64,000 nt of DNA from Euglena gracilis (lineage: Eukaryota > Euglenida > Euglenophyceae > Euglenales), in assembly GCA_039621445.1 (NCBI GenBank), contig CP154955.1:49212086-49276085 (forward strand), read 5' to 3'. The position numbers and the translations under genes were made by a program. The notes under the pieces were generated by a model. The model was given only the letters and a program-made list of their open reading frames with translations. It was not told the DNA's origin and ran no database searches. Shown one piece after another: positions 1 through 10,677 of this stretch (its first letter is position 1; each line of letters opens with the position of its first letter).

Positions 1-45
1 TTCGTGATTATTCGTGATTATTCGTGCTTCCCAAAAATCGTCCGG
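1..45. repeat. TTCGTGATTA short repeat, copy 1
   Basis: The window opens with near-perfect iterations of TTCGTGATTA. Related blocks recur at 868-975 and 2687-2810. No coding content. Confidence 0.7.
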
Positions 46-867
46 CTTTTTTTTTTTACTAAACCTGCCCAGAAAATCAATGCACACGCCTCATCTGTCT
101 TGTGTATCACCTCCAACAGCAGAAACATCAAAAACAAAGCTATTTGACCACCTAGATTGGACAACAATCTTCAACGTGAAGCAAAGCTGCAGACAAAAAA
201 GTGACGCCAATGAATGACGTTGTTGCCGAAGCGTGTGGTGTTGCATGTGCAATGTTGTGTTGCACGATGTGCTGTCCATTGGCAGAAAAGGTCAGATCAC
301 ATGTTGAACAGAGAAGCGCTGCTCAACATTGCCATTGCAGAACATCATGACAGCGGCTTGACGCAATGTCTTCCACACACTTCGGCTTGAAAGCTTGGAA
401 CATTGCCCAACTAACACAATCACAAAAGCCAATCACAAAAGCCAAAAATGAAACAAAAGGCCGAAATGAGGCCTTCCCCATCGTTTGCCGATTCTTGACG
501 TCAATAAGCCCCGAGACTGAAAGACATCTGCACAGCAGCTGATGTGACGAAACCATACCAATGCTTTGAATCGATGTGATATTTTTGATGGCTGTGAACC
601 ATAAAATTCGTGACGAAACCATGCCTGGTTTCCATTTCCAACTTCACAGGACTGTGAGGAAATGAAGCAAAAAGACAAAACAATGGAGTTGGTGATGGCA
701 CCTGAGCAGCACGCTTCTGGGCTGCATTATTACATTTATCATGACTAGTATTACCACCCCGTTTCCACGTTCGTTTCCCTTTTAGGAGGATTGCTCCTTG
801 ATTGACGTGTCATTCTCACAAGAAGGCATTCTTCAGTGAGAACAAAGAAAATGTTCCAGGTCGTTTG
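46..867. other. Gene-free sequence, nothing recognised
   Basis: Mixed-composition DNA with only short shadow frames (99 codons or fewer). I see no domain, splice-bounded exon, TIR or tandem array. Confidence 0.5.
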
Positions 868-975
868 TGGAAATTCGTGATGATTCGTGATGATTCGTGA
901 TGATTCGGGATTTTGGAAAACCCCCAAATTCGTGCTGGTTCGTGATTATCCGTGATTATTCGTGGCACAAATTTG
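868..975. repeat. TTCGTGATTA repeat, copy 2
   Basis: Several iterations of ATTCGTGATG and TTCGTGATTA. The part from about 938 is inverted relative to 2690-2735; shared core TATTCGTGGCAC then AATTTGTGGGA. Confidence 0.7.
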
Positions 976-1677
976 TGGGAAACCCTGCTGTCACCCGGCA
1001 GGTTGGCCAGCATTTGGGACTCTAAAAATTTCTTGTGATGCTTGTTGGCCGGCAATGGGAACCCTGAAAGTTTCCTGCTTTGGGCCTTTTCAGGGAAGGT
1101 CAAATGAATTTTCACCCAGATGTTTGTCCGGTCTCAGGACCTGGCAACTTCCTACTATGACATTATGGGAAGTGCAGGGGACTGTGACAGATTCCCAGGC
1201 TAGACCCTGATATGCTCTTCGGGCATGACAATGTCCCGGGGGAATACACATATCAAGCTTTGTGGCACGTGGAAAAATATGATGGTCTTGGCCAAAACAG
1301 CACGGACATATTAATTTGAGAGGGGTTTTTTTCCATACCACTTCTTATGGCAGCCAATCCCCCCCTTGAAGGCCGAGGGGCCAACCTCAGGGGGCCAAAT
1401 TTGAAAGGCTGAAGGCGAACCAGACAGGGGGGGGGTCCGGACCCCCCCCCCTGGAGGGGCTTTCCTCTGTTTCGTGCTGCCCCATTCTACTTCGTTATTT
1501 TTTTGTGATTTTTCGAGATTTTTTGTGATTTTTCATTATACGAAAAAAGTCGCCTGGTTTGGCCCCCTTGTTCAGTTTCCAACTTTTTTTGACTGAAAAT
1601 GGTGTACTTAAGATCTGGCACCCTGTGCCATCTGAATTTTGGCGAAATTCATGTCTGGTCAGAGTTGCAACACACAG

Positions 1678-1678
<1 letters not shown>
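976..1678. other. Gene-free stretch between TTCGTG repeats
   Basis: Holds a G-run/C-run palindrome near 1425-1452 (GGGGTCCGGACCCC core) and degenerate TTTTTGTGATTTTTCG iterations around 1495-1545. No supported gene. Confidence 0.5.
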
Positions 1679-1720
<42 letters not shown>

Positions 1721-1842
1721 ACTCACTCACTCACTCACTCACTCACTCACTCACTCACTCACTCACTCACTCACTCACTCACTCACTCACTCACTCACTC
1801 ACTCACTCACTCACTCACTCACTCACTCACTCACTCACTCAC
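1679..1842. repeat. (CA)n followed by (ACTC)n microsatellite
   Basis: About 40 bp of CA dinucleotides pass directly into about 120 bp of uninterrupted ACTC tetranucleotides. Long open frames here are a by-product. Confidence 0.97.
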
Positions 1843-2352
1843 CCACATCCTCTCTCTTCTGAATCAGTATTGCTGGGGGAACTCCTTTCCGACCCGAGTG
1901 TGTGCTTGTGGGGGAAATGTGTTGTCAGTCTGTGTTGTGGTTTCGCCCCAGGCTGGTAGGTGGGGCATCGTCAGGGGTGACGACGCTGCCAACCCTCGTC
2001 CCCAACCGCTCTTGTCCGTGTGGTGCAGACCGTTAAAAACGAGCTCTGCTTCACCCTCCGGGGGGCTGGAAAATGAGCCCCCAAACAAGGCAGCACAGAA
2101 TGGAAAAATAGCTCCACTACCTCCGTGGCAGCACTCTTTGGGGAGGGCTAGTCAATGCCCTTTCGGTGTGGAGAGAGGCAAAAATTGCATAAAAATACGG
2201 ACGGCACCTGAAGGCTTGGGGTGCGATACCCAATTTTAAGCCGCCGGTCCTGTGGTCGCGGCACCAACCCCTGGGGGGAGGGGTGGGCTGAGCCAGCGGT
2301 TGCTCAGCGGGAGCAGCTGCGGGTTAGTCCTCAAAATGCGGCGCTGGGGGAG
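1843..2352. other. Gene-free spacer
   Basis: Unremarkable sequence between two microsatellites. No exon-like block or inverted repeat recognised. Confidence 0.4.
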
Positions 2353-2545
<193 letters not shown>

Positions 2546-2686
2546 GCACAGAGATGCTCTGCATCGCCATTGCAGAACATCAGAATTGTGGTTAAAAGAA
2601 TCGGGGGAAAAACAAAAAAAAGATGAAGGTTGCGGGATATCAGTCGAAAAAACCTCAATTGAAAGAAGCATACGTTTATGTGTTAG

Positions 2687-2810
2687 GTTCTGGGATTCCC
2701 ACAAATTCGTGCCACGAATAATCACGAGTGGTCACAAATAAAAAAGAACCAGCCCAAATTTGGGGATTTCTGATTTGTGATTATTCGTGATTCTTCGTGC
2801 CACAAAAAGA
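2687..2810. repeat. TTCGTGATTA repeat, copy 3
   Basis: Contains an inverted copy of the 938-985 sequence (CCACAAATTCGTGCCACGAA), then a direct TGATTATTCGTGATTCTTCG block. The two inverted arms enclose about 1.7 kb. Confidence 0.65.
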
Positions 2811-3469
2811 GCGTCTGGGGTTTCATTTTTCTTGCACACGCAAAACAGCAACACGCATTTATAATACATCTTTATTAGCCATTTTGAGCGCTGTTTTTGT
2901 CTTAAATGAGAAAGGGTGGCAAAGAGCAAACGGCGAACAGGAGAGCAATTATCACCTCCTGCCCATCTTTGTTTAAAACAGTGGTCCCAAAAAGTGCCGA
3001 TCAGCCCCTTTCTCGTCTTTTTCATGTGCTTTTTGTATGCTTGGGCAGCAATTCACCGCCAAAAACGTGCCACCGTCCAAAAAAAACAACAACAGGAAAG
3101 AGCGGAGGTTGGGCATCTCCCTGGCGTTGCTAAACAACCAGCCGGCACCCCAGCCGAAAACACAACAAAGATGGCACGAAACAGAGGAAATCCCTGACCT
3201 CGGGGGGGGGGGGGGGGGGCTCTGGGGGACCACTTTTGGGGATTACCTTCACCTTCCACATCTTCTGATCCGAGAGTCCGTGCAGGGGACGGCAAAGGGC
3301 CAAGCATTTTCGGAAATCTTTTACGGGAGTTTTGCCAATTTGAAAAACAAAAAATGGGGGTCAGTTTTACACGTGGTTTTGGGCCAGGGAATTTCTAACA
3401 GACCGGGGGGGGGGGATCCAGCCAGCCGGCCAAAAAAAAAACGGTGCTGGCTGAAAAAAAAAAGGGTCC
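2811..3469. other. Gene-free stretch with homopolymers
   Basis: Non-coding looking sequence with G runs near 3202 and 3405. An AATAAAG in minus orientation near 2868 could be a polyadenylation signal, but no minus-strand exon supports it. Confidence 0.4.
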
Positions 3470-3720
3470 TGGCTGGACCTTCCCCTCAGTGGGTGGGGGG
3501 TCCAGCGGTGGGGGTCTGGTGTGGTGGGGTCCCACCGGCTTCCGGGCTGGACCCGGCTGGCACCCGGAAAACAGGCAAAAAAAGCCCAAACCAAGCAGGG
3601 CTGTATTTTTTCAGCCAAAATTCTGAAATCTACAAAACGGCGAAAAATGGCCCTTTTTTTTAAAAGTTTTCGGCACTTTTTGTGCCGAGAATTCCACTCG
3701 ACCCCCCCCCCGGGGAGGTC
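3470..3720 (+). repeat. Dispersed repeat family M, copy 1
   Basis: Similar to 13240-13500. Shared landmarks are a GGACCCGGC(T/A)GGCACCC block, CAAAAAAAGCCCAAA(C/T)CAAGC, and a terminal TTTTCGGC...GTGCCGA hairpin followed by C/G tracts. Confidence 0.6.
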
Positions 3721-3773
3721 CACAGCCTGGCTATGAGCTGCTGGCTGGAAAAAAGGTCGGCAGCCCGAAACTA

Positions 3774-3799
3774 CTGGGCCCCCCCGGGGGGGGGGGCAG
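3774..3799. repeat. Solo TA-flanked C-run/G-run palindrome
   Basis: A 26 bp unit starting CTGGGCCC and ending GGGGCAG, flanked by TA on both sides (3772-3773 and 3800-3801). Confidence 0.55.
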
Positions 3800-4657
3800 T
3801 ACTTAATCCAGGGGGGTAGTCAGACCCCCCGCCTGAAAGAAGATGGACCCCCCGGGGTAAAGAAGAGGGACCCCCCCCTTTCCCCTGCCCCGTTCCTCCG
3901 CGCAAGGGTTTTCCGTTTCCCCCCGCCCCGCCCTGTCCCGTCTGTCCGTCGGTCTTTTTTTCCATCCGTCTGTCCGCCCCTGCTCGCCCTGTCGGTCTCC
4001 CCCGCGCACGGCCCCCCCCCCACCAGTTGCCATAGTGTGCCGGCCTGTTTTTTCTTTGACGTTGTTTTTTTTGTTATTTTTTTAATTCTAACAATGTTTT
4101 TTTAAAAAAGCAAAAAAAACGCCCACTGGGTTTTGCATGGAAAATTTTTTGAATGAACATTTTCAATCATTTTTAGCAACTTCTGGGTAATTTCTGCCAA
4201 AAATTTCCTTCCACAAAAATGAAAAAAAAAGTCATAAAATTCCATTTTGTTGCATTTTGGGAGGTTTTTGACCTTTTTTGGCGGTTTTTGAACTGAGTAG
4301 GATTCAAAGTACGGTTTGGGAGTTGCATAACGAGTTTTTTTTTCAATGAAATTTTCCTTTTGTTTATTTTTTTGATGTTTTTTTTACTGTTTTTTTTTCA
4401 AAAAACGCGTTGTTTTGTTTTTATTTATTTAAAAAAAACAAACAAAAAAAAGCCCACTATGCGGTTGCCTGTGGGGCTATCCACCGCGCATGCCGCCCCG
4501 CGACCCCAGAAAGGCGGGCGTGGGGCGACCCACAACGGATTCCCGGCCCCCCGCGGCGAGCACGACAGGGGAGGGTAAAAGAAGATGGACGGGGGGGGTT
4601 AAAGAAGATGGCCCTGAGGGGGTAAAAGAAGATGGACCTCCCCCCCCGGATTAAGTA

Positions 4658-4680
4658 CTGGGCCCCCGGGGGGGGGGCAG
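4658..4680. repeat. Solo TA-flanked C-run/G-run palindrome
   Basis: A 23 bp unit with the same CTGGGCCC...GGGGCAG termini as 3774-3799, again with TA at 4656-4657 and 4681-4682. Confidence 0.55.
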
Positions 4681-4909
4681 TAGTTTCGGGCTGCCAAAAG
4701 GTCCTGGGTAGGGCCCGCCATAAGAAAATGTCTCTTCATTTGCACAATTGCGCAAAGAAACCCTGAAAAAAGCTGAAGCGCGAAGTAGAACGTCTACCTT
4801 TTTTTCAATTCTCGGTAACTTTTTGGCGATACACAGGTGATACACAAAAATTTTCGATGCGATACACCTGACACAGACAAATATTTTTGGTGATGCACCC
4901 AAAATGAGG

Positions 4910-4985
4910 TAAACTTTAGGGGCCAAGTTTGCATGTGAGGAGGAGGGAGCCAAGTGCCCTTGAGGAGGAGGCATGTGTGAGGAGG
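4910..4985 (+). repeat. Dispersed repeat family B, partial copy
   Basis: Shares AACTTTAGGGGCCAAGTTTG and GCATGTGAGGAGG with fuller copies at 10256-10405, 30428-30780 and 54040-54200. It lies just past the donor of the NSUN2-like exon, so inside or beyond its first intron. Confidence 0.5.
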
Positions 4986-5021
4986 GGGGAGGTGCAGGCA
5001 ATGGTGTGCGCGAGGCCGCAC

Positions 5022-5120
5022 CTTGTAATACGCCTCAAACAGCCGGTTCTCGTGCCCCGCGGCCGTCCACAGCTGGTCGTGGTCCTCGGGCTTCCCGCCT
5101 TTCACCTTGCCGCGGCCCAT
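5022..5120 (-). CDS. First coding exon of an NSUN2/TRM4-like RNA cytosine-C5 methyltransferase (partial)
   Basis: On the minus strand an ATG at 5120 opens a 33-codon GC-rich reading that starts MGRGKVKGGKPEDHDQLW and ends ENRLFEAYYK. It stops exactly at a GTGCGG sequence that can serve as a 5' splice site. The segment ENRLFEAYYK matches the conserved N-terminus of eukaryotic NSUN2 and plant/fungal TRM4, where (T/K)EN..F..YY(K/Q) comes just before the catalytic region. Those enzymes methylate cytosine C5 in tRNA and other RNAs, mainly in the nucleus. The methyltransferase core itself is not visible: I find no downstream exon on the minus strand between 5021 and 1. Either the rest lies beyond the left edge across a repeat-filled first intron, or this is an orphan exon. 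Family recognition rests on about ten residues. Confidence 0.55.
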
Positions 5121-5279
5121 CCTTGAGGCAACCCCTGGGCAGGAAGGACCCGGGTGTCCCGTTTCGGTCACCGCCCTCCCTGCATGCACTATTGCCCAAA
5201 GATCCTGGGTCCACTGGCTAGCCATTTTGCCAGGCACTGGAAAAAATGGACTTGCTAAACCCCCTCCCCCCTGGGGGGG
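5121..5279. promoter_or_regulatory. Upstream region of the NSUN2-like exon
   Basis: Lies 5' of the minus-strand ATG at 5120 and would hold the 5' UTR and promoter if that gene is live. No TATA-like or other motif stands out. This is inferred from position only. Confidence 0.15.
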
Positions 5280-6012
5280 GGGTCCGGGGTCCCCACATAT
5301 GGCATAAAGTGGAGCCCCCACAGTCGAGTGTGGGGTACTGTGGGGGGTAAGTGTGGGGGGGAGTGTGGGGGGTAAGTGTGGGGTGACAGTGGGGGGGGAG
5401 TGTGGGGGGGAGTGTGGGGTGACAGTGGGGGGGAGTGTGGGGGGGAGGTGGGGGTGACAGTGGGGGGGGGTGTGGGGTGGAGTGTGGGGTGACGGTGGGG
5501 GGGAGTGTGGGGGGTAAATGTGGGGTGACAGTGCAGGAATTTGGCAATTTCCCTAAATTTTATACCTGCCCGTGAAGGGTTTTGTTCATTAGCCGCTATT
5601 TTCTATCTTCGTGTTCGGAAGATAAAGATTTTGTTATTTTGGATCTGGGGGGGGTCCGGGGAGGGGCGGCCCCCCCCCCCGGGACGAGGCCGAAGGCCGA
5701 GTAAGTCAAAAAATGACACTCAAACGTTGGGCCACATGCAGGAATTTGGCGATTTTCTTTTCACACAAAAGGGAAGTGTGGGGGGGGTAGTGTGGGGTGA
5801 CAGTGGGGGGGAGTGTGGGGGGGAGTGTGGGATGACAGTGGGGGGGAGTGTGGGGGGTAAGTGTGGGGTGACAGTGGGGGGGAGTGTGGGGGGTAAGTGT
5901 GGGGTGACAGTGGGGGGGGGAGTGTGGGGTGACAGTGGGGGGGAGTGTGGGGTACCCCACAGTACTGTGGGGTACTGTGGGGGCTCCACTTTACGCCATC
6001 TCTCGGGGTCCC
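5280..6012. mobile_element. Inverted-repeat element filled with GTGGGG minisatellite
   Basis: The ends are inverted: ATGGCATAAAGTGGAGCCCC at the left and GGGGCTCCACTTTACGCCAT at the right. The interior has two arrays (5322-5533 and 5777-5968) of an approximately 20-22 bp unit built from GTGTGGGG and TGACAGTGGGGG. They are separated by about 240 bp in which a GGAATTTGG(C)(A/G)ATTT motif appears twice. No gene. Confidence 0.65.
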
Positions 6013-6074
6013 CCGACTGGAAACATATTCCTCCGGCGCTGCGCGTCCAGGTGGAAATGAGGGTTTAAATGTGT

Positions 6075-6260
6075 TGTTTTTGGCTGATTTTGCTGTTTGT
6101 TTGGTGCTGTTTATCCCGTCTTCTGGCCCGGCGCTGTCCGCCGCTGGCCCGTTTTGGCGGTGTCCGTGGAGGTGGCCGGAGCCTGGCGGGACTTACCGTG
6201 TTTAGTGCGGCGGCCACCGAGCGCCCGCCAGGCATATACTCCACTTTAGTTGGGGGGGTC
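6075..6260 (+). repeat. Dispersed repeat family G, copy 1
   Basis: About 185 bp matching 28450-28645 in the same orientation. Shared landmarks are GTTTGTTTGGTGC, GTGGAGGTGGCCGGAGCCTG, GCGGGACTTACC and GCGCCCGCCAGGCA. Confidence 0.7.
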
Positions 6261-6439
6261 TCCTTCACCGTGACGACGCACCGGTTACTCTGGTCCACGA
6301 CCCCAGTCACACCCCTCAGCCCCGGCGAAGATGGTATGGAACGCGATATATATGTCAGCTTTCGACTCAAGTAAAACGTGGGGGTATCCATGGGATTGAG
6401 TTGGGTACAATTTTGGCCCAAATTCAGCTGATGTTTAAT

Positions 6440-6495
6440 CAAGGCCTGTAGTTAGGCCTAATTTTAGGCCTAACTGCAAATTTAGGCCTACATAC
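6440..6495. repeat. TTAGGCCTAA palindromic cluster
   Basis: Four close matches to TTAGGCCTAA within 55 bp. The same motif recurs near 7570-7630 and 56780-56810. Confidence 0.6.
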
Positions 6496-6847
6496 ATATA
6501 TGTTGTATTGCTGTAGTACACACCGGTGATAAAGGTGCCAAAATGGCCACTATCAAGCGAAATTTGGACCCAACCTGGGGGGGACCTCCCCCAGATTTTG
6601 CAAAAGAAGCCTATGGTCGGTTCGGCCCAAAGGTTATTTAAATTTTGATTTTGATTTCATTCATAATAAGATTTTGGAGGGGTTTGCGTAAATCAGGGTC
6701 ATGCCGGTTCCACCCCTGCCTGCTTTTGGCTTTGAACGCCAACCTTGTGATCGCACCGGTATTGTACGGCCATTGTTGTTGTGTTTGGCCGACCCATGGC
6801 CTGAACGTGCAAACTTCGTCCCCAAAGCCGATCCCCCTGTGTGCGTA
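6496..6847. other. Gene-free spacer
   Basis: Short frames only, no recognised domain. It ends at the TA (6846-6847) that flanks the next element. Confidence 0.4.
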
Positions 6848-7320
6848 AACCCCTCCCCAAAAATAAGACCCGGGACTTATTTTTTTGGGTCTGTTGCTGG
6901 AAACCTCCTGGGGGGTCTTATTTTTTGGGGGGGGTTTATTTTTGGATTTTTTCTTGACCGACGCGGGCCCGAAAAAAAACATCACTTTCAGGTTCCCAAA
7001 AACATTAAAAAATTTTCCTTCCGCGCTTCGTGCCATGTGTAAATTGATGTAAAATTGACATTTAGCATGTTTTTTTGCACTTCAAAAAAAACAGTGAACC
7101 TGAAAGTGTTTGAAATTTCATATTTTTGTGTGTGAAATTGGGTTCTTTGGGAATTTTTCAGGGAAAATTTTCATGGTCTTTGGCGCTTTGTGCCGTCAGG
7201 GGGGGGTCTTATTTGTCAAGGGGGGGTCATATTTTTGGATTTTTGCTCGATCGGCCCAAGGGGGGTCTTACTTTGGGGGGGGGGGGCTTATTTTGGGGGG
7301 GGTTGGGAGGTTGGGAGGTT
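6848..7320 (+). mobile_element. Miniature element family A, full-length copy (473 bp)
   Basis: TA on both sides (6846-6847 and 7321-7322). Left terminus AACCCCTCCCCAAAAATAAG; right terminus is its inverse in outline (CTTATTTTGGGG then ...GGTT). Inside are GGTTCCCAAAAACA, a GCGCTTCGTGCC half-hairpin, TTTTTTGCACTTCAAAAA, and GGCGCTTTGTGCC before the right G-run. No coding sequence, so any mobility would need enzymes from elsewhere. Confidence 0.7.
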
Positions 7321-7730
7321 TACGTGTGTGCATGTATACACGCACATGTGTGCATATGTGCACGTGTATATTGCCGTCCCAGTAAGTGACACAGGGGGAG
7401 CCCGACCCCTCTTGTCCTGAACAAGATCCCCACAGACAATGATTTTGGCAAATATGCAGAACGGCAAGCTTACTCCATGGATGGGGTTGGGGTTTGGGTT
7501 CCGGGTCGGGGACAGGGTTTGGGTAGGAACAGGGTTGTGGTCAGGATCTTAACGATTAGGACTCATTATTCGCAGCTTGAGTTAGGCCCAATTCGGACCC
7601 AAATTTAGGCCCATTTTCGGCCTAAGTTTTTCCTATTTCATCCTCAACCTAACCCCAATATCTTTCTGAACGATAACCATAACCTTAACGCTAATCCTAA
7701 GATCACAGAAATAAACAAAAAAAAATGCCA
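7321..7730. other. Gene-free stretch with degenerate telomere-like G/T motifs
   Basis: From about 7480 to 7545 runs of GGGTTTGGG and GGGGTTGGGG occur. From 7570 to 7640 come TTAGGCCCA and GGCCTAAG motifs. A short GTGTGCATGTATAC-rich piece lies at 7323-7372. No gene. Confidence 0.45.
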
Positions 7731-8228
7731 TTGAAACCCCAGCAGCTTGCCCTAAATATAGTGGAAGCCCCTGAGTCATTACTGGGACCACCCCAATACA
7801 GTAGTTTGGGGCTGCGACACACACATATACATACATACATACATACATACATACATACATACATACATACATACATACATACATACATACATACATACAT
7901 ACATACATACATACATACATACATACATACATACATACATACATACATACATACATACATACATACATACATACATACATACATACACACATACATATTG
8001 AAACCCCAGCAGCTTGCCCTAAATATAGTGGAAGCCCCTGAGTCATTACTGGGACCACCCCAATACAGTAGTTTGGGGCTGCGACACACACATATACATA
8101 CATACATACATACATACATACATACATACATACATACATACATACATACATACATACATACATACATACATACATACATACATACATACATACATACATA
8201 CATACACACATACATACATACATACATA
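7731..8228. repeat. Two-copy tandem duplication carrying (CATA)n
   Basis: A unique stretch of about 85 bp starting TTGAAACCCCAGCAGCTTGC occurs at 7731 and again, essentially unchanged, at 7998. Each copy is followed by a CATA tetranucleotide array. The period is 267 bp and the second array is shorter. Confidence 0.95.
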
Positions 8229-10255
8229 TATATGTATGCACACATATGTATATATAATGTAAAGAAGGTGGGTAATATCCTGGTCCCCTGGGGGGAGCAG
8301 GATACTACCCACCACCTTGCACTGGGCGTTGGATAACTGAAGGGCGTAGGGTTAGGGTTAGGACTGGCCAGCCTCAGTTCGGCCACATCCCCTTCCCGAA
8401 CCTCTTTTGCCTGTCTCAAGTGTCTAGCTGGCCAGTCGGACCGCCCTGCCATACCCTGAATCCCCCCCCCCTGTACAAAACCAACACCCACTTAATACCC
8501 AGCCCCTCCCCCCCGACTGGAAGGAGTCCAGGTTGGACGCATGCCACAAACAGCATCGACTACCCAGGAGGCCCAAAGACTGGACAACGCGTGTGGGGTT
8601 GTTGAAGGAAATGGGTTGGGGAGGTGGGTTAGGGGCAGGATTATGGCTAATTATGCAGAAGAAAATACAACTTTGGGATTTGGGATTAGGATGGGCATTA
8701 TTCCCCTCGCCCCACCCATGCAACGTCCATTGCAACCTTACCAGCTGGCGTCCTCCTGTGTTCGCGGCCCCGGATGGCGATGGCATCGGTTGCAGGGCTT
8801 CCAGGGAGAACCCGGGGGGGGGGGGGGGGTCAGGCACCGGCCGAAAATGCAAATAACTCTCCAGTGTTAAGAGGCGGGTCAATGGGTGAGCCAGGCAGTC
8901 TTTTCGGTCTGAGGGTGCGGCTGGTTTTGAGGGGCGTCTGGGGCGTCTGGGGGGCGTCTGAGGGAGGTTTGGGGACCGTGTGGCAAGGGAAGCCGCCAGG
9001 GATGGGTGGGCGAGGGCGTTGACCCCTCAGGGGGTTGGATGGAGGGGGGACAGGGAGGGAAACCCCCCACACGATAAATGAAAATGACGTGACGTTTTTT
9101 TTTTTAACCGATCCAGGGGCAGGGGTTCACTTCCAATTGTTATTAACTGGACATTAACACCCTTAGGGCATGACTCCCGCGTACAGGAAAGGACCTCAAT
9201 AAGAAGGATGGCCAGCAATGAAACGCTTTGTTTTTGTTTGAAAGATAAATGCACTTTTTATTGTAGGTGGGTTTAAACCTTTTCGCAGAGAGGCAATGGT
9301 GTCTGGGAAGGCCGATTTTTGCCAATGGAGGTGGCTTGTTTGGGACTTTGGGGCCTTTATCCAGCCACCCAGCCACTTACCCTCCAGCGAGGAGGCTCAA
9401 TTTGGGGTTGAAAAAAATTCAGTGGTTTGCCCTGAGAAACCCTTCTTAGGTTCCACTCCACCCAACCCCCACCAGGGGGTAGGGGGCGCCCAACCTACCC
9501 CTGATACCCCACCCACCCCTGGTACCAACCAAAAAAATCCATGATTGGGAGACATGTCAGAATTGAGGCGAGTAGTGTGTAAATACTGCAAAATTGTGGA
9601 ATGCGGTATCAAAGATTATTGATTTATCTGCCCTCAAAGCCACGTCCCATCCACTTGATCTTGGTCCAAAAAATATTTTGAAAAACTTCCCCAAAATCAT
9701 TAATGAACCCGACAGCACATCTCACATACTTAATTGGAAACTGGGCAAGCTTCAAGTTGTAACAGGAGAGCCAGCTTTCGCCCCCCACACATCCATGCTC
9801 GTGCAGTGGGAAAGATGAGCCAGCTGGCCGGACCGGGGATGAGCCCGGGGCGAAGAATGGGAATGCATGCTGGAAAACCCACCAGCCGACCAACCACATC
9901 AACCGGGAATCATGTCTCGTTGGACCAAAAACACAGTGGAAAACCGGAGAAGCATTGGAAACACCTCGGCGACGAGGAGGCCCCTGTCGAAGAAATGCTT
10001 TCTTGCATCCCATCGGCCATCGGCCATCCAAATGAGAAAAACCCTCCCTTCCCGCCACCCCCCCCCCACGTTTTCGACCTCATTTGAGCCCCAACCAGCC
10101 CTTAGCTGACCACATGGCCAAGGGGCAGTCCTGAAGGGCGGACCTTTGTTTCAATTACTTGCTTGTTGAGAAGCATCTTAATTGCTGTCTCAGAAAAAAA
10201 TGGTCAAGACAAAAAGAACATTCGTCTTTTGGTGAAATACCTCCCCCCCCTCTGG
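8229..10255. other. Gene-free 2 kb
   Basis: Contains a short TTAGGGTTAGGG run (8350-8364), a G run near 8813-8830, a GGGCGTCTGG short tandem (8931-8960) and mixed sequence with only short frames. An AATAAA in minus orientation near 9258 is isolated. I do not support any gene here. Confidence 0.45.
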
Positions 10256-10405
10256 GCGCTTGGCCCGGTTCATGATTGAAGGAAAAGCCGGGGGCCAACT
10301 TCAGGGGGGCCAAGTTTGCATGCTAATAATTTCCGCGGTATGTGCAAAAGGCCAAAGGCCAACTTTAGGGGGCCAAATTTGCAGGCAAGGAGGAGGGCGT
10401 CAAGG
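10256..10405 (+). repeat. Dispersed repeat family B
   Basis: Contains CGCTTGGCCC, ATGATTGAAGG(A)AAA, GGGCCAACTT and GGCCAA(G/A)TTTGCA in the same order as at 30428 and 54040. Confidence 0.65.
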
Positions 10406-10461
10406 GGGGGTACAAAAATATTGTCTAGCAAAATACAAAATGAGATTGGGGTGCCCCCCCC

Positions 10462-10677
10462 CCTAATATTAGAGCGGGTCCTTCACGAGAGCAGGGTCCA
10501 AATAGAACGTAGAGGAGCACGACGGAGCGAGAGCCCACTACAAGAGCACCCCCCCCCCCTTTATCAGTGGAAATCAGTGGAAATCGGCCGATTTCAGGAA
10601 AACGGGGCCCTATTAGGAGAGCACCCGCGCCGCCAGAGGCGGCGGTCCACCACAAGAGCACCCGCTCTACTATTAGG
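10462..10677. mobile_element. Miniature inverted-repeat element, 216 bp
   Basis: Left end CCTAATATTAGAGCGGGT matches the inverse of the right end (CCTAATAGTAGAGCGGGT) at 17 of 18 positions. A C run lies outside the left end and a G run outside the right. Interior has repeated AGAGCAC motifs and a GCGCCGCC/GGCGGCGG stem. No ORF. Confidence 0.65.

Larger units (their letters stand above)
3749..4694. mobile_element. Composite bounded by long inverted repeats (about 0.95 kb)
   Basis: The left end (GGCAGCCCGAAACTACTG, then a C/G tract, then CAGTACTTAATCC) is the reverse complement of the right end (GGATTAAGTACTG, C/G tract, CAGTAGTTTCGGGCTGCC). Subterminal GAAGATGGACC motifs occur near both ends. 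The interior is AT-rich with no coding potential. Each end also holds a 23-26 bp TA-flanked palindrome, listed separately. Confidence 0.65.

Noticed and set aside
7631-8241. Regularly spaced repeats suggesting a CRISPR array
   Set aside because: It is a two-copy tandem duplication with a tetranucleotide array. There are no distinct spacers, and the window is eukaryotic.
8350-8364. TTAGGGTTAGGG as a possible telomere or chromosome end
   Set aside because: Only two units, embedded in unrelated sequence on both sides.
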